Origin: Methanobacterium alkalithermotolerans
Lineage (GTDB): Archaea > Methanobacteriota > Methanobacteria > Methanobacteriales > Methanobacteriaceae
DNA: 64,000 nt
Reading direction: 5' to 3'
Assembly: GCF_018141185.1 (NCBI RefSeq)
Contig: NZ_CP058560.1
Coordinates: 744,001-808,000, forward strand
Below, one piece after another: positions 19,126 through 27,998 of the stretch. Positions within the stretch are counted from its first letter, which is position 1; every line of letters starts with the position of its first letter. The translations under genes were made by a program, and so were the position numbers. Below the pieces are notes generated by a model that was not told the DNA's origin, did not search any database, and saw only the letters and a program-made list of their open reading frames with translations.

Positions 19126-20130
19126 TTAATAACGAACTTTACCAATGTGTCTGGTGTTTCCAGGGTCTTCTCCATTATAATGGGCCAGATAATAGGTGAA
19201 CCATTCTAGTGGAATTACCAGGACAAAGGGAGATAAAATATTATTAATGTTACTATAATCCTGCATCCTGAAAATAATATTTTTAGTGCCTAAATTTTCA
19301 CAAAATTGAATGCCCTTCAGGGTAACTTTATCACCAGGATATCCTGCATCTAAAAACATTACAGGAACATTTTTTTCCACTCTTTCTATTAAACCATGCC
19401 GGAATTCCCCGGAATATAGTGGACAGGCATGTTTTAAAGCCCCCTCCATCAACATGGTCATGGCCAGTTTATAAGCCAAACCATAGTTTGGTCCACTCCC
19501 CATACAGTAAAAAATATCCTCATCTTTAAGTTCTAATGCCCTTTTCTTATTATCTTCTCTGGTAGTTTTGATTAATTCCTCCATTAAAGAAGGGATATTA
19601 TGGAGTTCTTTTAAAATTTCTTTAGAGGTGCTTGAATCCTGTGCCTCAAATAAAAGTTTATAAAGACACATAAGTTGGGTAATGTACGTTTTAGTTCCAA
19701 GAATAGCTTTTTCCCGACCACACCGGGTAAGAATAGCTTCTTCTGATTCCTTCATCATGGAACTATCCTCTTCATTGGTAATGGAAATTGTTTTTAAGTT
19801 TAAATCATTTGCTTTTCTTAAAGCAGCCAGTGTATCAGCAGTTTCACCAGACTGGGAAGTAAATATTACTCCGGTGTTTTCCAGGTCAATATTTTTATGA
19901 TAATAAAATTCATAACCAGTGTAAACATCCACATTAGAATCTACAACCATATTTATGGCATCTTTAGCAGAATAACATGTAGATAATGAACTCCCACATC
20001 CTACCAGGAATATACGGTCCATTTCAGCTAATTCTTCTGATATTTGTTTAAGATGAGAATTTTCAGCCTTTAAGGTTTTTATAAGAGACCGCGGTTGTTC
20101 TAATATCTCTTTTTGCATTTCATATTCCAT
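19126..20130 (-). CDS. Tandem SIS-domain sugar isomerase/deaminase (GlmS/AgaS-like, no glutaminase domain)
   Basis: A 334-residue protein consisting of two SIS phosphosugar-binding domains, without the N-terminal glutamine amidotransferase domain of GlmS. The first domain has FLVGCGSSLSTCYSAKDA and the phosphate loop FTSQSGETADT; the second has MGSGPNYGLAYKLAMTM and the GEFRHG segment. The C-terminal residues end near the HIGKVRY position where GlmS carries its catalytic tail. Members include glucosamine-6-phosphate deaminases and FrlB-like deglycases; the exact substrate is unclear. Start ATG behind AAGGTAAT. Confidence 0.85.
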   Translation of the reverse strand: MEYEMQKEILEQPRSLIKTLKAENSHLKQISEELAEMDRIFLVGCGSSLSTCYSAKDAINMVVDSNVDVYTGYEFYYHKNIDLENTGVIFTSQSGETADTLAALRKANDLNLKTISITNEEDSSMMKESEEAILTRCGREKAILGTKTYITQLMCLYKLLFEAQDSSTSKEILKELHNIPSLMEELIKTTREDNKKRALELKDEDIFYCMGSGPNYGLAYKLAMTMLMEGALKHACPLYSGEFRHGLIERVEKNVPVMFLDAGYPGDKVTLKGIQFCENLGTKNIIFRMQDYSNINNILSPFVLVIPLEWFTYYLAHYNGEDPGNTRHIGKVRY

Positions 20131-20199
20131 GATTATTACCTTCAGATGATAGTATAAAATATTGTAATAAACAAAATCGTGAAAAGTTAATTTATTTAA

Positions 20200-20754
20200 T
20201 TAAATATTAATAGTTTTGTAGAGTCGGGCTATACAGTCTGCAGTCCTGGCTGCTTCTACTGCATCCGGAGCAAGAAGGCATATTATCGGTTCTTTACCCC
20301 AGGCACCTTTATGGTAAATAACATCAGGGACCTGCCCTAATTTTTTGATTGACTCTTTTACTCCCCAGGGGATGGTTCCGCCTTCTATGATGCTTATGTC
20401 TTCTGGTTCCTGATTACGATCATAAGAAGAAACCAGAAGCCCTAGTTTTTTACATATCTTGATTACAAGGGGATCGTATCTTAGATTAATAGCACTCCTC
20501 TTTTGGGAATCGTATTTTAAAATATTCAAAACCATACGGGCCATGTGAGAAGAAGCCCCAAATTCAGGATCCATGCATACTATTACCTTATTGTGGGCTG
20601 TGGTTATTCTGCCTGGAAATCCTGCCACATCTTCTATTTTTTTTGCATTTTTTCTAGCCATAACCAGATTGGTTCTGACTTCAGGTACCAGTTGAGCGAA
20701 ATCCTCAGAATCTTTTAAAATTTTAATGGCCTTTTTAAGGTTCTCTAATTCCAT
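20200..20754 (-). CDS. Stand-alone ThiN-type thiamine-phosphate synthase domain
   Basis: A 184-residue protein matching the ThiN domain that is usually fused to ThiD in archaea (ThiDN) and condenses HMP-diphosphate with thiazole phosphate. The landmarks GFPGRI, FGASSHMARMVL and RSAINLRYD are present, containing the conserved Arg and His thought to be needed for catalysis in ThiN. The C-terminal half (PDVIYHKGAWGKEPI, LLAPDAVEAA) is also typical. With no kinase domain or DNA-binding domain here it might be an enzyme, or a ligand sensor. No ribosome site is obvious before the ATG. Confidence 0.82.
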   Translation of the reverse strand: MELENLKKAIKILKDSEDFAQLVPEVRTNLVMARKNAKKIEDVAGFPGRITTAHNKVIVCMDPEFGASSHMARMVLNILKYDSQKRSAINLRYDPLVIKICKKLGLLVSSYDRNQEPEDISIIEGGTIPWGVKESIKKLGQVPDVIYHKGAWGKEPIICLLAPDAVEAARTADCIARLYKTINI

Positions 20755-20895
20755 GTTACTACTATAAATTTAATTAAATATAACTATTTGCATGAAATAA
20801 ATTAAAAGATAAAGGGATAATGTATACTCAAATTTTATCAGTGAGGTATTATGAATTATGTACATAGGAATAATCTTATTAAGGGGAGGTTCATG

Positions 20896-21354
20896 ATGGA
20901 AAAGGTTAGTACATTTAAAGGTATAAGTGGACAGTTAGGGGCTTTTAAAAAGGAAGTAGCATCTGCAGAAAATGTAGTATTTGCAGGAGTACCGGGCGTT
21001 TGCACTCCCTTTGCCCAGCTTTTAGCTTATGCTATACGGGATAAGAAAACTTATTTTATACCAAATACTGAAATTGAAAATGCACGGAAAATGAAATTGA
21101 CTGATTATGGAATTGAATTAGGAAGTTTATCTCAATTTGAAGCAGATGTTATGGTCATACTTGGTGGTTTGGCCATGCCTCGAATTGGTTCTGAAATTTC
21201 AGCCGTGCAGGAATTAATTAAAAAGAGTGTAAATAATGAGTGTTCTATAATAGGTGTCTGTTTCATGGACATTTTTAGAAAAAGTAGTTGGGACCATAAA
21301 ATCAAATTTGACTCAATAATTAATGTAGATATGGAAGGATATGTGCTGGAATAA
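20896..21354 (+). CDS. DUF2124-family protein, unknown function
   Basis: A 152-residue conserved methanogen protein with an alternating strand/helix (Rossmann-like) pattern: NVVFAGVPGVCTPF, KTYFIPNT, ADVMVILGGLAMPRIG and SIIGVCFMDIFRK. The GVPGVCTPFAQLLAYA stretch could bind a phosphate or nucleotide (inference). GGGGAGGT at 20883-20890 fixes the start at the ATG at 20896 (or the ATG at 20893); an upstream in-frame ATG at 20851 has no such site. It is two bases from the DUF447 gene, so the two are co-transcribed. I assign DUF2124 from memory of the family. Confidence 0.75.
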   Translation: MEKVSTFKGISGQLGAFKKEVASAENVVFAGVPGVCTPFAQLLAYAIRDKKTYFIPNTEIENARKMKLTDYGIELGSLSQFEADVMVILGGLAMPRIGSEISAVQELIKKSVNNECSIIGVCFMDIFRKSSWDHKIKFDSIINVDMEGYVLE

Positions 21355-21356
21355 TC

Positions 21357-22010
21357 ATGATTATGAAACATAATAATTTAAAAGCCATGGGGATGGAAAA
21401 AGGACAGCTATATGAAACCATTATTTCATCCATGAGTACAAATGGGCGAAAAAATGCAGCTCCCATAGGGGTTCTATGTAAAAGTGAAGAGGAAGTAGTA
21501 GTATACCTTTATCAGGGAAGCCATACCCATAAAAATATATCTAATTCCGATTATTTTGTGGTAAACTTAACCACAAACCCCTTATTATTAACAGAGTGTA
21601 CCCTGGGAGATTTTCCAGCAGATTATTTCTATGAATTTAAAGGAAATCCTGTTTTAAAAGAAAATGATGCCTTTTTCATTTCCAGGGTTATTAAGAAAAA
21701 AGAACTGGTTCATAAAAATGAATTAGGTTCTTCCCCCATGACTGTGGTCACCGCAAAAGTAGAAGAAATTGTGAAAAATAAAAAAGTCATCCGACCTTTA
21801 AATAGAGGTATTTATGCAGTGATTGAATCATTAATACATTTTTCCCGGTTAGAAATAGGGGATGCGAAAAACAGGGAAAATCTTTATCATAAAATAAAGG
21901 AAATGGACAGAGTAGTCCGTAGAGTAGGTAGTGCCAGTGAAAAAAAAGCCCTGCAGGAAATAATGGATGCCATACATGAAAAATATAATAATCTGGATGA
22001 AAAAAAGTAA
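21357..22010 (+). CDS. DUF447-family protein, FMN-binding split barrel
   Basis: A 217-residue protein like MTH_863 of Methanothermobacter, whose structure is a split beta-barrel of the flavin reductase type. Visible are YETIISSMSTNGRKNAAPIGV, the entry to the barrel, and HKNISNSDYFVVNLT, both of which resemble FMN-contacting strands of pyridoxamine oxidase-like proteins. The C-terminal 60 residues are helical (MDRVVRRVGSASEKKALQEI). Reaction unknown. It starts two bases after the DUF2124 stop. Confidence 0.85.
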   Translation: MIMKHNNLKAMGMEKGQLYETIISSMSTNGRKNAAPIGVLCKSEEEVVVYLYQGSHTHKNISNSDYFVVNLTTNPLLLTECTLGDFPADYFYEFKGNPVLKENDAFFISRVIKKKELVHKNELGSSPMTVVTAKVEEIVKNKKVIRPLNRGIYAVIESLIHFSRLEIGDAKNRENLYHKIKEMDRVVRRVGSASEKKALQEIMDAIHEKYNNLDEKK

Positions 22011-22020
22011 ATTGGGAGTT

Positions 22021-23640
22021 TCAGAATATAATCTCTTTTATTACATCCACCAGCTGGAATTTATTCCCATCAAAGAGACCCTGGTCACTTATTTTTAGTT
22101 CAGGAATAACCAGCAATGCTAAAAATGACAGGGTCATAAAGGGAGATTCCAAAATACACCCCATATCTTTAACCAGGCCCTGAAGTTCTTTTAGATGGAA
22201 AATAGCTTTTTTGCCCGGTTGATTGGTCATTAATCCAGCTATAGGCAATTGAAATATTTTTTCAGATTCTTTTGAAGTTGCAGAGAGCCCTCCACCATTT
22301 TTCCTAACCAATTCCACAGCACGAGACATGTAATCTTCATGGCTTCCTACTACCACAATATTATGAGAATCATGGGCTACACTAGAAGCCAGAGCTCCCT
22401 CTTTTATTCCAAATCCTTTAACAAATGCATTGGACATTTTATTTCCCCCATATCTCTCTATCAGGGAAATTTTTAACACATCCGAGGTTAGGTCAGGAAT
22501 TAGTATTCCACCTTTAATTTCTAAATCCGCCTGGGACTCATGAGTTATTATCTGGCCATCTTCCACCTGGATAACCCTGACCCGGGCCTTAGACCCGGGG
22601 GAAAAAATATTAAAATCAGATGGTTTTTTAGGGGTAAAATTAAAGCTGCTTTTTAAGGAGGCAGAATTAGCCTTAAATAATGATTTACCATTCCTGGCCA
22701 CCAGCTTACCCCCAATATATACTTCCTGAACATTGAAGTTCTCCAGATTATCAACTTTAATAAAATCTGCCAGTCTGCCAGGACTTATAGCACCCATAGG
22801 TAGTGAATAATGATTTGCAGGGTTTATAGTAGCCATCTGTATAGCTTTAAAAGGATCCATTCCTAATTTTATTGATTTTTTAATCAATATATCCATATGT
22901 CCTTTTAGTAAATCTTCCAGGTCTTTATCATCACTTACTAAGAATTCTCCCCCAACTTTCCATAATGATTCCAAGTTTTGAGCAGAGGAACCCTCCCGTA
23001 TCATGATTTTCATTCCCAGTTCTTTTTTTTCCCGGGCTTCTTCCAGAGTACTGCATTCATGATCAGTACTTATACCCACCGAGGCATATTTGCATATATC
23101 TACTCCAGATAGGAGTGGTGCATGCCCATCAACAGGTTTATGATGTTTATGGGCGATTTCGATCTTTTTTAAAACTTCTGGATCATCATGGATCACCCCC
23201 GGGAAATTCATCATCTCACCTAAAGCCACAATTTCATCTTTTTGCATTAAAGATTCTATTATCTGGGGAGAGATGGCTGCGCCAGAAGTTTCAAAGGATG
23301 TGGCAGGTACACAGGAAGGCGCTGTATAGAAAAACCTTAAAGGAATCGTGGATGAATCTTCAATCATATAATCAATACCCTCTATTCCCATTACATTGGC
23401 AATTTCATGGGGGTCTGCCACCACTCCCACCGTACCATGGGGTACAACAGCCTGGGCAAAAAAAGCAGGGGTTAGCATGGAACTTTCAATATGTATATGG
23501 GCATCAATTAATCCCGGGATGATTATCCCTTCAAAGTCACCTTTTATTTTTTTTACACAACTTATAATTCCGGATTCAATTTTAATTTCTGCAGGATAAA
23601 TTTCCCGGGTGAATACATTCAAAATATTTCCTTTAATCAA
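22021..23640 (-). CDS. ade: Adenine deaminase
   Basis: Converts adenine to hypoxanthine and ammonia in purine salvage. The 539-residue amidohydrolase has the metal-binding DAHIHIESSM motif, the PHEIANVMG segment, a His in VDGHAPLLSG and the C-terminal VAHDSHNIVVVG region that is particular to Ade. A TTG at 23640 is the likely start, with GAGGGG (minus strand) about eight bases upstream. Convergent with DUF447, with only ten bases between the stop codons. Confidence 0.95.
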   Translation of the reverse strand: MIKGNILNVFTREIYPAEIKIESGIISCVKKIKGDFEGIIIPGLIDAHIHIESSMLTPAFFAQAVVPHGTVGVVADPHEIANVMGIEGIDYMIEDSSTIPLRFFYTAPSCVPATSFETSGAAISPQIIESLMQKDEIVALGEMMNFPGVIHDDPEVLKKIEIAHKHHKPVDGHAPLLSGVDICKYASVGISTDHECSTLEEAREKKELGMKIMIREGSSAQNLESLWKVGGEFLVSDDKDLEDLLKGHMDILIKKSIKLGMDPFKAIQMATINPANHYSLPMGAISPGRLADFIKVDNLENFNVQEVYIGGKLVARNGKSLFKANSASLKSSFNFTPKKPSDFNIFSPGSKARVRVIQVEDGQIITHESQADLEIKGGILIPDLTSDVLKISLIERYGGNKMSNAFVKGFGIKEGALASSVAHDSHNIVVVGSHEDYMSRAVELVRKNGGGLSATSKESEKIFQLPIAGLMTNQPGKKAIFHLKELQGLVKDMGCILESPFMTLSFLALLVIPELKISDQGLFDGNKFQLVDVIKEIIF

Positions 23641-23890
23641 TTTATGGTCCCCTCTTTCTTAGATAATAAAATAAATAAAGTTTTTTATTCCTTAGAAGGT
23701 AATTGTTTAATTAAATATTTAATTTTTAATCCTTTAAAAGAATATAAAAATTATCAGGTAAATATAGATCCGGTTTAATAATAGTAAATAAAAATATATT
23801 TAAGTGAATTTCCCTTCATACGGTCTAAATTTTTATAATTAAAAATCAGAATATGAATTATATTATGAAATAATTAAGGTTGGGTTATTA

Positions 23891-23962
23891 ATGGGTCAGG
23901 TGGAAATATTGAAACTGGTTGTCCTTTTATTTTATTTAATAGCAGGTTTAAGGGTAAGGTAA
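23891..23962 (+). other. Possible 23-residue hydrophobic micro-ORF
   Basis: ATG at 23891 reads MGQVEILKLVVLLFYLIAGL followed by RVR and a TAA. It would be a single membrane-spanning peptide. An AAGGTTGGG stretch precedes it by about nine bases. It is short enough to be chance in AT-rich DNA and is offered only because it lies in an otherwise gene-free 600-base stretch next to the broken gene at 23984. Confidence 0.2.
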
Positions 23963-23983
23963 TGTTAACATAAAAAAGAAAAA

Positions 23984-24194
23984 ATGCATTCTAATCTATT
24001 TTTAAGATATGAAGATGTTAAAAAGAGTGTTGTTACATCTGTTTTATCATTAATTTTATATTTGGCTCTTAATTCACTGGAAATATTGGATTTATAGTTC
24101 CAGATTATTTGCATATTACAGTGGATTTATTGCTCTAATAGTCCTATTGATTTCTCTGTACTATCTTCTATTTAGATTTTCCAGTAGAAAGTAG
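23984..24194 (+). pseudogene. Small two-helix membrane protein gene, apparently frameshifted
   Basis: From ATG at 23984 one frame runs 37 codons (through YEDVKKSVVTSVLSLILYLA) to a TAG at 24095. In another frame the stretch up to 24194 reads YYSGFIALIVLLISLYYLLF followed by a basic tail RFSSRK, a clear membrane helix with positive-inside end. Joining the two frames between about 24060 and 24095 would give a protein of about 70 residues with two membrane helices. This is most easily read as a gene broken by one frameshift (or a sequencing error). No family is recognised. Confidence 0.4.
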
Positions 24195-24257
24195 TTTGAT
24201 TATTAAAATAAAAAATTAAAATGGAAATAATAATATTTCCAATAAGACCTATTGGTT

Positions 24258-25481
24258 TTATTTATCTGCATTTAATTGATTATAAAGAATAGGTAAAAAT
24301 GCCCCTACATCAGTAACTATACTTACAACCTGAGCACTTCCCCTATCTGCAAGTTTAGTAACTGTAGCTGGATTAATATCAACGCATATGCTTTTAACTT
24401 GAGAAGGCAGTATGTTACCCGTGGCGATGGAGTGCAACATGGTTGCAATCATGATGACCATGTCCACCTCCTGTGCATATTTTCGCATGGCATCCTGGGC
24501 CTCTATAACATCAGTTATGACATCAGGTAGGGGACCATCATCCCGAATAGAACCTGCTAAAACAAAGGGAATGTCATTTTTAACACATTCATACATAATC
24601 CCCTCTTTTAAGACTCCTTTTTCCACTGCTTTCTTGATGGAACCTGCTTTATTAATTTCATTAATAGCATTGATATGGTGACGGTGTCCTCTAGCCACTG
24701 CTTCGCCACTTTTTACACATATCCCTAAAGAAGTTCCTAAAAGAGCATTTTCTATATCATGAGTAGCCAGGGCATTTCCTGCAAATATAACGTCTATATA
24801 TCCTTCCCTTATCATTTTAGACATTATAGGTGCAGATCCAGTATGTACAATAGCCGGGCCACCTACAATGGCAATTTTTCCACCTTTTTCTTTAATTTCT
24901 TTAATTTCAGTAGCAATTTTATTTATGATGGACATTATGGGTTTTTCTGACGATACATCACTTCCCATGAATTCAAATACACCTTTTTTGCCTCTTGGCC
25001 TTTCGGGAGGGGTTACCCTGATACCCTCTCTTCCTACCACTACCATTTCACCTTGTTTTATACGGCCAATAGGTCGGCAATAGGCTTTTTGATTGTGAGT
25101 ATCCACCACAATCATACAATCCATTTCGATATCCTCCACCAATAACCACTCACCCTGGTATCTTATATGAGTGGTGTGATTGGTGGTAGAATAGAATTCA
25201 GAAGGTACTACTCTGTCTTTTTCTGATTCTTTTAATTGTGCATCTTTAATCTCAGCAATAGATGCGCCGATTTCACTGAGTTCATCCAGTATTTCATTTA
25301 AAAGATCTCTTTTGTGTGCTGAGACTAATATCCTGGCTTTACTAATATCCGTCTTCCTTTTACCAATCTTAAATTCTATTATTTTAAAGTCGCCCCCCAT
25401 ATCCATGATTATATCAAGTGTTCGGGGAAGCATAAGACTATCAATAATATGTCCTGAAAGTTCTACTTCTCTTGTGTTCAT
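24258..25481 (-). CDS. TIGR00300/LOR-SDH family protein, archaeal ornithine cyclodeaminase type
   Basis: A 407-residue protein of the family once named LOR/SDH bifunctional enzyme conserved region, related to the C-terminal part of cyanobacterial ArgZ/AgrE; a Methanococcus relative has been described as an ornithine cyclodeaminase making proline. An N-terminal region (REVELSGHIIDSLMLPRTLDII) precedes a Rossmann-like domain with KIAIVGGPAIVHTG and LATHDIENALLGTSLG, and an HSIATGNILPS motif. The ATG at 25481 has GAGGG six bases upstream; an ATG at 25499 does not. Its location beside agmatinase and arginine decarboxylase fits arginine/ornithine metabolism. Confidence 0.85.
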   Translation of the reverse strand: MNTREVELSGHIIDSLMLPRTLDIIMDMGGDFKIIEFKIGKRKTDISKARILVSAHKRDLLNEILDELSEIGASIAEIKDAQLKESEKDRVVPSEFYSTTNHTTHIRYQGEWLLVEDIEMDCMIVVDTHNQKAYCRPIGRIKQGEMVVVGREGIRVTPPERPRGKKGVFEFMGSDVSSEKPIMSIINKIATEIKEIKEKGGKIAIVGGPAIVHTGSAPIMSKMIREGYIDVIFAGNALATHDIENALLGTSLGICVKSGEAVARGHRHHINAINEINKAGSIKKAVEKGVLKEGIMYECVKNDIPFVLAGSIRDDGPLPDVITDVIEAQDAMRKYAQEVDMVIMIATMLHSIATGNILPSQVKSICVDINPATVTKLADRGSAQVVSIVTDVGAFLPILYNQLNADK

Positions 25482-25737
25482 TAAAAACCCTCGAAACATC
25501 CATAAAGGCTATTTTTTAAATTAAAGGAGTTAGTTGCCTATTTTATTTATGTTTATGATTTAATTTATCTGGAATATATATTATTATCATATAATCATAT
25601 TAATTCCACATCTCAAAACATGGTTTTTAAATATAGCCCCTAATAATTTTTCTAAATTATTTATCATATTGAAATATATTAAGTGGGGGTAAGTAAGAGC
25701 ATGAGGAATATAAGAAAATTTGATGATATTGTCCTGA

Positions 25738-26655
25738 TTATTCCTGTAAACAGATAAAATCAAGTATTATTTTAGCAGCGTTAACTGAAGTAAGATCTCC
25801 AATCTTATCCGAAGCAGTTTCCACCACATCCAGAGCCACCACATTTTTCTTAGATAATATTAACATGAATTTTTCCATTTGATGTGATTTAATACCACAG
25901 GGGGTGGGATTTCCAACGCTGGGTGCTTCGGAAGGATCAAAAACATCCATGTCAATGGTAAGATAAATCGGACCATTAATAGAAGATAATACCTCTTTGA
26001 TCTGGTTAATATCATCATTTATAGTTGCAGCAGTGTAGTATTCTATTCCTTTATCATCAGCAAATTCCTTCTCCTCATAAGAAGCAGAACGAACACCAAG
26101 CTGTATTATCCTGCGGGGATTTAATTCAGATATGCGCCTCATAACTGTAGCATGGGAATACTTTTCACCCATATAAGAATCAATCATATCCATATGGGCA
26201 TCAAAATGGACCACGGTAACCTCATAGAAAATATTATGAAGTTTCAAGGCCCTAGCCATAGCATAACTTAGAGAATGCTCACCTCCTATAAGTAGAGGTG
26301 TTACATCTCTAGATAGAAGTTCAGAAATTGTATCTTGAAGTTGAATACATGTCTTTTTAAAGTTTCCATGAATTACTTCCACATTTCCTAAATCAAAAAA
26401 AAGAGAATCTATAACTCGATTCCAGGTTAGATTATATCTTTCAAAATTATATGATGCCTCTCTAACTCCTGCTGGACCAAAACGAGTCCCCGGGAGGTAA
26501 GTGGTGGTACCATCAAAAGGCACCCCCAATAAAGCAAAAACAGGTTTCTGGTTGTTTTTAGCTCCGGGTTTAGATTTTGAAATAATTAACTTTTCAAAAT
26601 CAGTTCTATCCTGGGAAAAAGCAAATTTTGAAGGGTTATGAGTATAAAATAGCAT
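25738..26655 (-). CDS. speB: Agmatinase (ureohydrolase)
   Basis: Hydrolyses agmatine to putrescine and urea. The 305-residue protein has the arginase-family Mn-binding motifs: GGEHSLSYA, the DAHMDMIDSY motif with HFDAHMD, and DMDVFDPSEAP, together supplying the His and Asp metal ligands. The N-terminal PFDGTTTYLPGTRFGP is typical of archaeal agmatinases. ATG after GAGGATATA. It lies 30 bases downstream of the eIF5A gene on the same strand and across a divergent promoter region from the arginine decarboxylase that makes its substrate. Confidence 0.94.
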   Translation of the reverse strand: MLFYTHNPSKFAFSQDRTDFEKLIISKSKPGAKNNQKPVFALLGVPFDGTTTYLPGTRFGPAGVREASYNFERYNLTWNRVIDSLFFDLGNVEVIHGNFKKTCIQLQDTISELLSRDVTPLLIGGEHSLSYAMARALKLHNIFYEVTVVHFDAHMDMIDSYMGEKYSHATVMRRISELNPRRIIQLGVRSASYEEKEFADDKGIEYYTAATINDDINQIKEVLSSINGPIYLTIDMDVFDPSEAPSVGNPTPCGIKSHQMEKFMLILSKKNVVALDVVETASDKIGDLTSVNAAKIILDFICLQE

Positions 26656-26685
26656 TATATCCTCATTTCCCAGTAATTATAATAA

Positions 26686-27078
26686 TTATCCTTTGGTTCT
26701 CATGAGTTTTTTATTACCCATGGCCAGGATATACTCCACTTCCACACCTTCTAAGAGTGAATCCCTCAGATCATCAGGAATTGGCACTTCAAAAGTCTCA
26801 TAGGTTTCCAGGTCCATGAGCTGTACATCACTTCCCATTAAAGCAAGAACCTGACCTGTTCTTTTATCAATGATAGGTATATCTATTTTAGTATCCACAG
26901 GTTTTACAATACTTCTTTTTTGATTGTCAAATATACCAAGGGCTTCTACTCTTGCTTTAGCAGAACCATGCTTACCTGGTGATGATGTTGAAATACTGGT
27001 TATTTTAGATGCTTCACCATCCAGGATAACATATTTACCAACTTTTAGAGTTTTAACTTCTACCACTTTCTTCGACAT
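26686..27078 (-). CDS. Translation factor aIF5A (hypusine-containing)
   Basis: Archaeal eIF5A/EF-P homologue that helps ribosomes through difficult peptide bonds. The 130-residue protein has an SH3-like N-terminal domain with the hypusination loop SSPGKHGSAKA (Lys36) and a C-terminal OB fold. An upstream in-frame start at 27186 would add 36 residues unlike any eIF5A; the ATG at 27078 is preceded by a perfect GGAGG at normal spacing. The modified lysine needs spermidine-derived aminobutyl groups, which makes its place between agmatinase and arginine decarboxylase meaningful. Confidence 0.96.
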   Translation of the reverse strand: MSKKVVEVKTLKVGKYVILDGEASKITSISTSSPGKHGSAKARVEALGIFDNQKRSIVKPVDTKIDIPIIDKRTGQVLALMGSDVQLMDLETYETFEVPIPDDLRDSLLEGVEVEYILAMGNKKLMRTKG

Positions 27079-27503
27079 ATTATTTCCTCCTAATGATATG
27101 ATAAATTTACAATCTATAGAGATTTTATTAGTCATTTTGCTAAACTTAAAACGATAATTATCAAAATTGTTTGCTATACAAGCCAAATATATAAAATTTT
27201 ATTTAATAATTAAATACTATTAATAAATTCCATTAAAAGATCATCATATAATAAATTGATATCATCTTAAGTCAGATAGTACAGACTATTTATCAGTAAT
27301 TAAATAGTAATTAAACCAGCATATAAACTTTAATATTTTATTAAAACAATCCTTATAATAATTGATTGTCCCTTAATAATTTAGATTCCTTTGAATTATA
27401 ATTTTAAAAACACCAATGTAGAATAAAATATAAATTATCCAACGAAATAATTTATTTGAATTAAAAAAGCAGTATTATGTACAAAAAAATTTAAGTGATT
27501 ACT
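27079..27503. other. Divergent promoter region between eIF5A and arginine decarboxylase
   Basis: About 425 bases of AT-rich DNA with no gene. On the minus strand TTTTATATATTT (complement of about 27185-27198) is a good TATA candidate for eIF5A-speB. On the plus strand AAATATAAATT near 27427-27438 is a candidate for the decarboxylase. No hairpin or repeat stands out. Confidence 0.4.
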
Positions 27504-27950
27504 ATGAAGGTCGCAATAACGTCCGGAACTGCTGAAGGACCCAGCCCATTGAATGCTTTTGATAATGCCCTTTTAAATGCAGGAATTGGAGATGTAAACC
27601 TTATAAAGGTTTCCAGCATCATACCCCGCCATACTAAAATAGTGGAGCTTCCTGAATTAACCCCGGGAGATATGATAAACTGCGTACTTTCACATGTTAG
27701 CTCGGATAATAAAGGAGACTTTATTTCGGCAGCCATAGCCGTGGCTACATCTTCTGATTTTGGCTGTGTGGTAGAACACAGTGGAGTAAATGAAGATCCA
27801 TCTAAAATTAGAGCAGAAGCCATATCCATGGTAAAATACATGATGGATGTAAGAAATAAATCAATTAAGGAATTAGTAGTAGAAGAAATAAATCATAAAG
27901 TAGAAAATCAGGGTAGTGCAGTGGCTGCTTTAGTTTATTTAGGTGATTAG
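27504..27950 (+). CDS. pdaD: Pyruvoyl-dependent arginine decarboxylase
   Basis: Converts arginine to agmatine, the first step of archaeal polyamine synthesis. The 148-residue proenzyme self-cleaves between two serines to make the pyruvoyl group; the motif KVSSIIP puts the site at Ser37/Ser38. The N-terminal ITSGTAEGPSPLNAFDNALL and the VEHSGVNEDPS segment are family hallmarks. A GTG at 27495 is in frame, but the GTGAT it belongs to is better read as the ribosome site for the ATG at 27504. Confidence 0.95.
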   Translation: MKVAITSGTAEGPSPLNAFDNALLNAGIGDVNLIKVSSIIPRHTKIVELPELTPGDMINCVLSHVSSDNKGDFISAAIAVATSSDFGCVVEHSGVNEDPSKIRAEAISMVKYMMDVRNKSIKELVVEEINHKVENQGSAVAALVYLGD

Positions 27951-27998
27951 GTTACCCATCATTAATTTTAGAGTAGTTACCAGGAAGGTGCTAAATGT

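Noticed and set aside
23115..23522. Open frame of 135 codons opposite adenine deaminase
   Set aside because: His/Gln/Trp-rich shadow of a conserved gene, no ribosome site.
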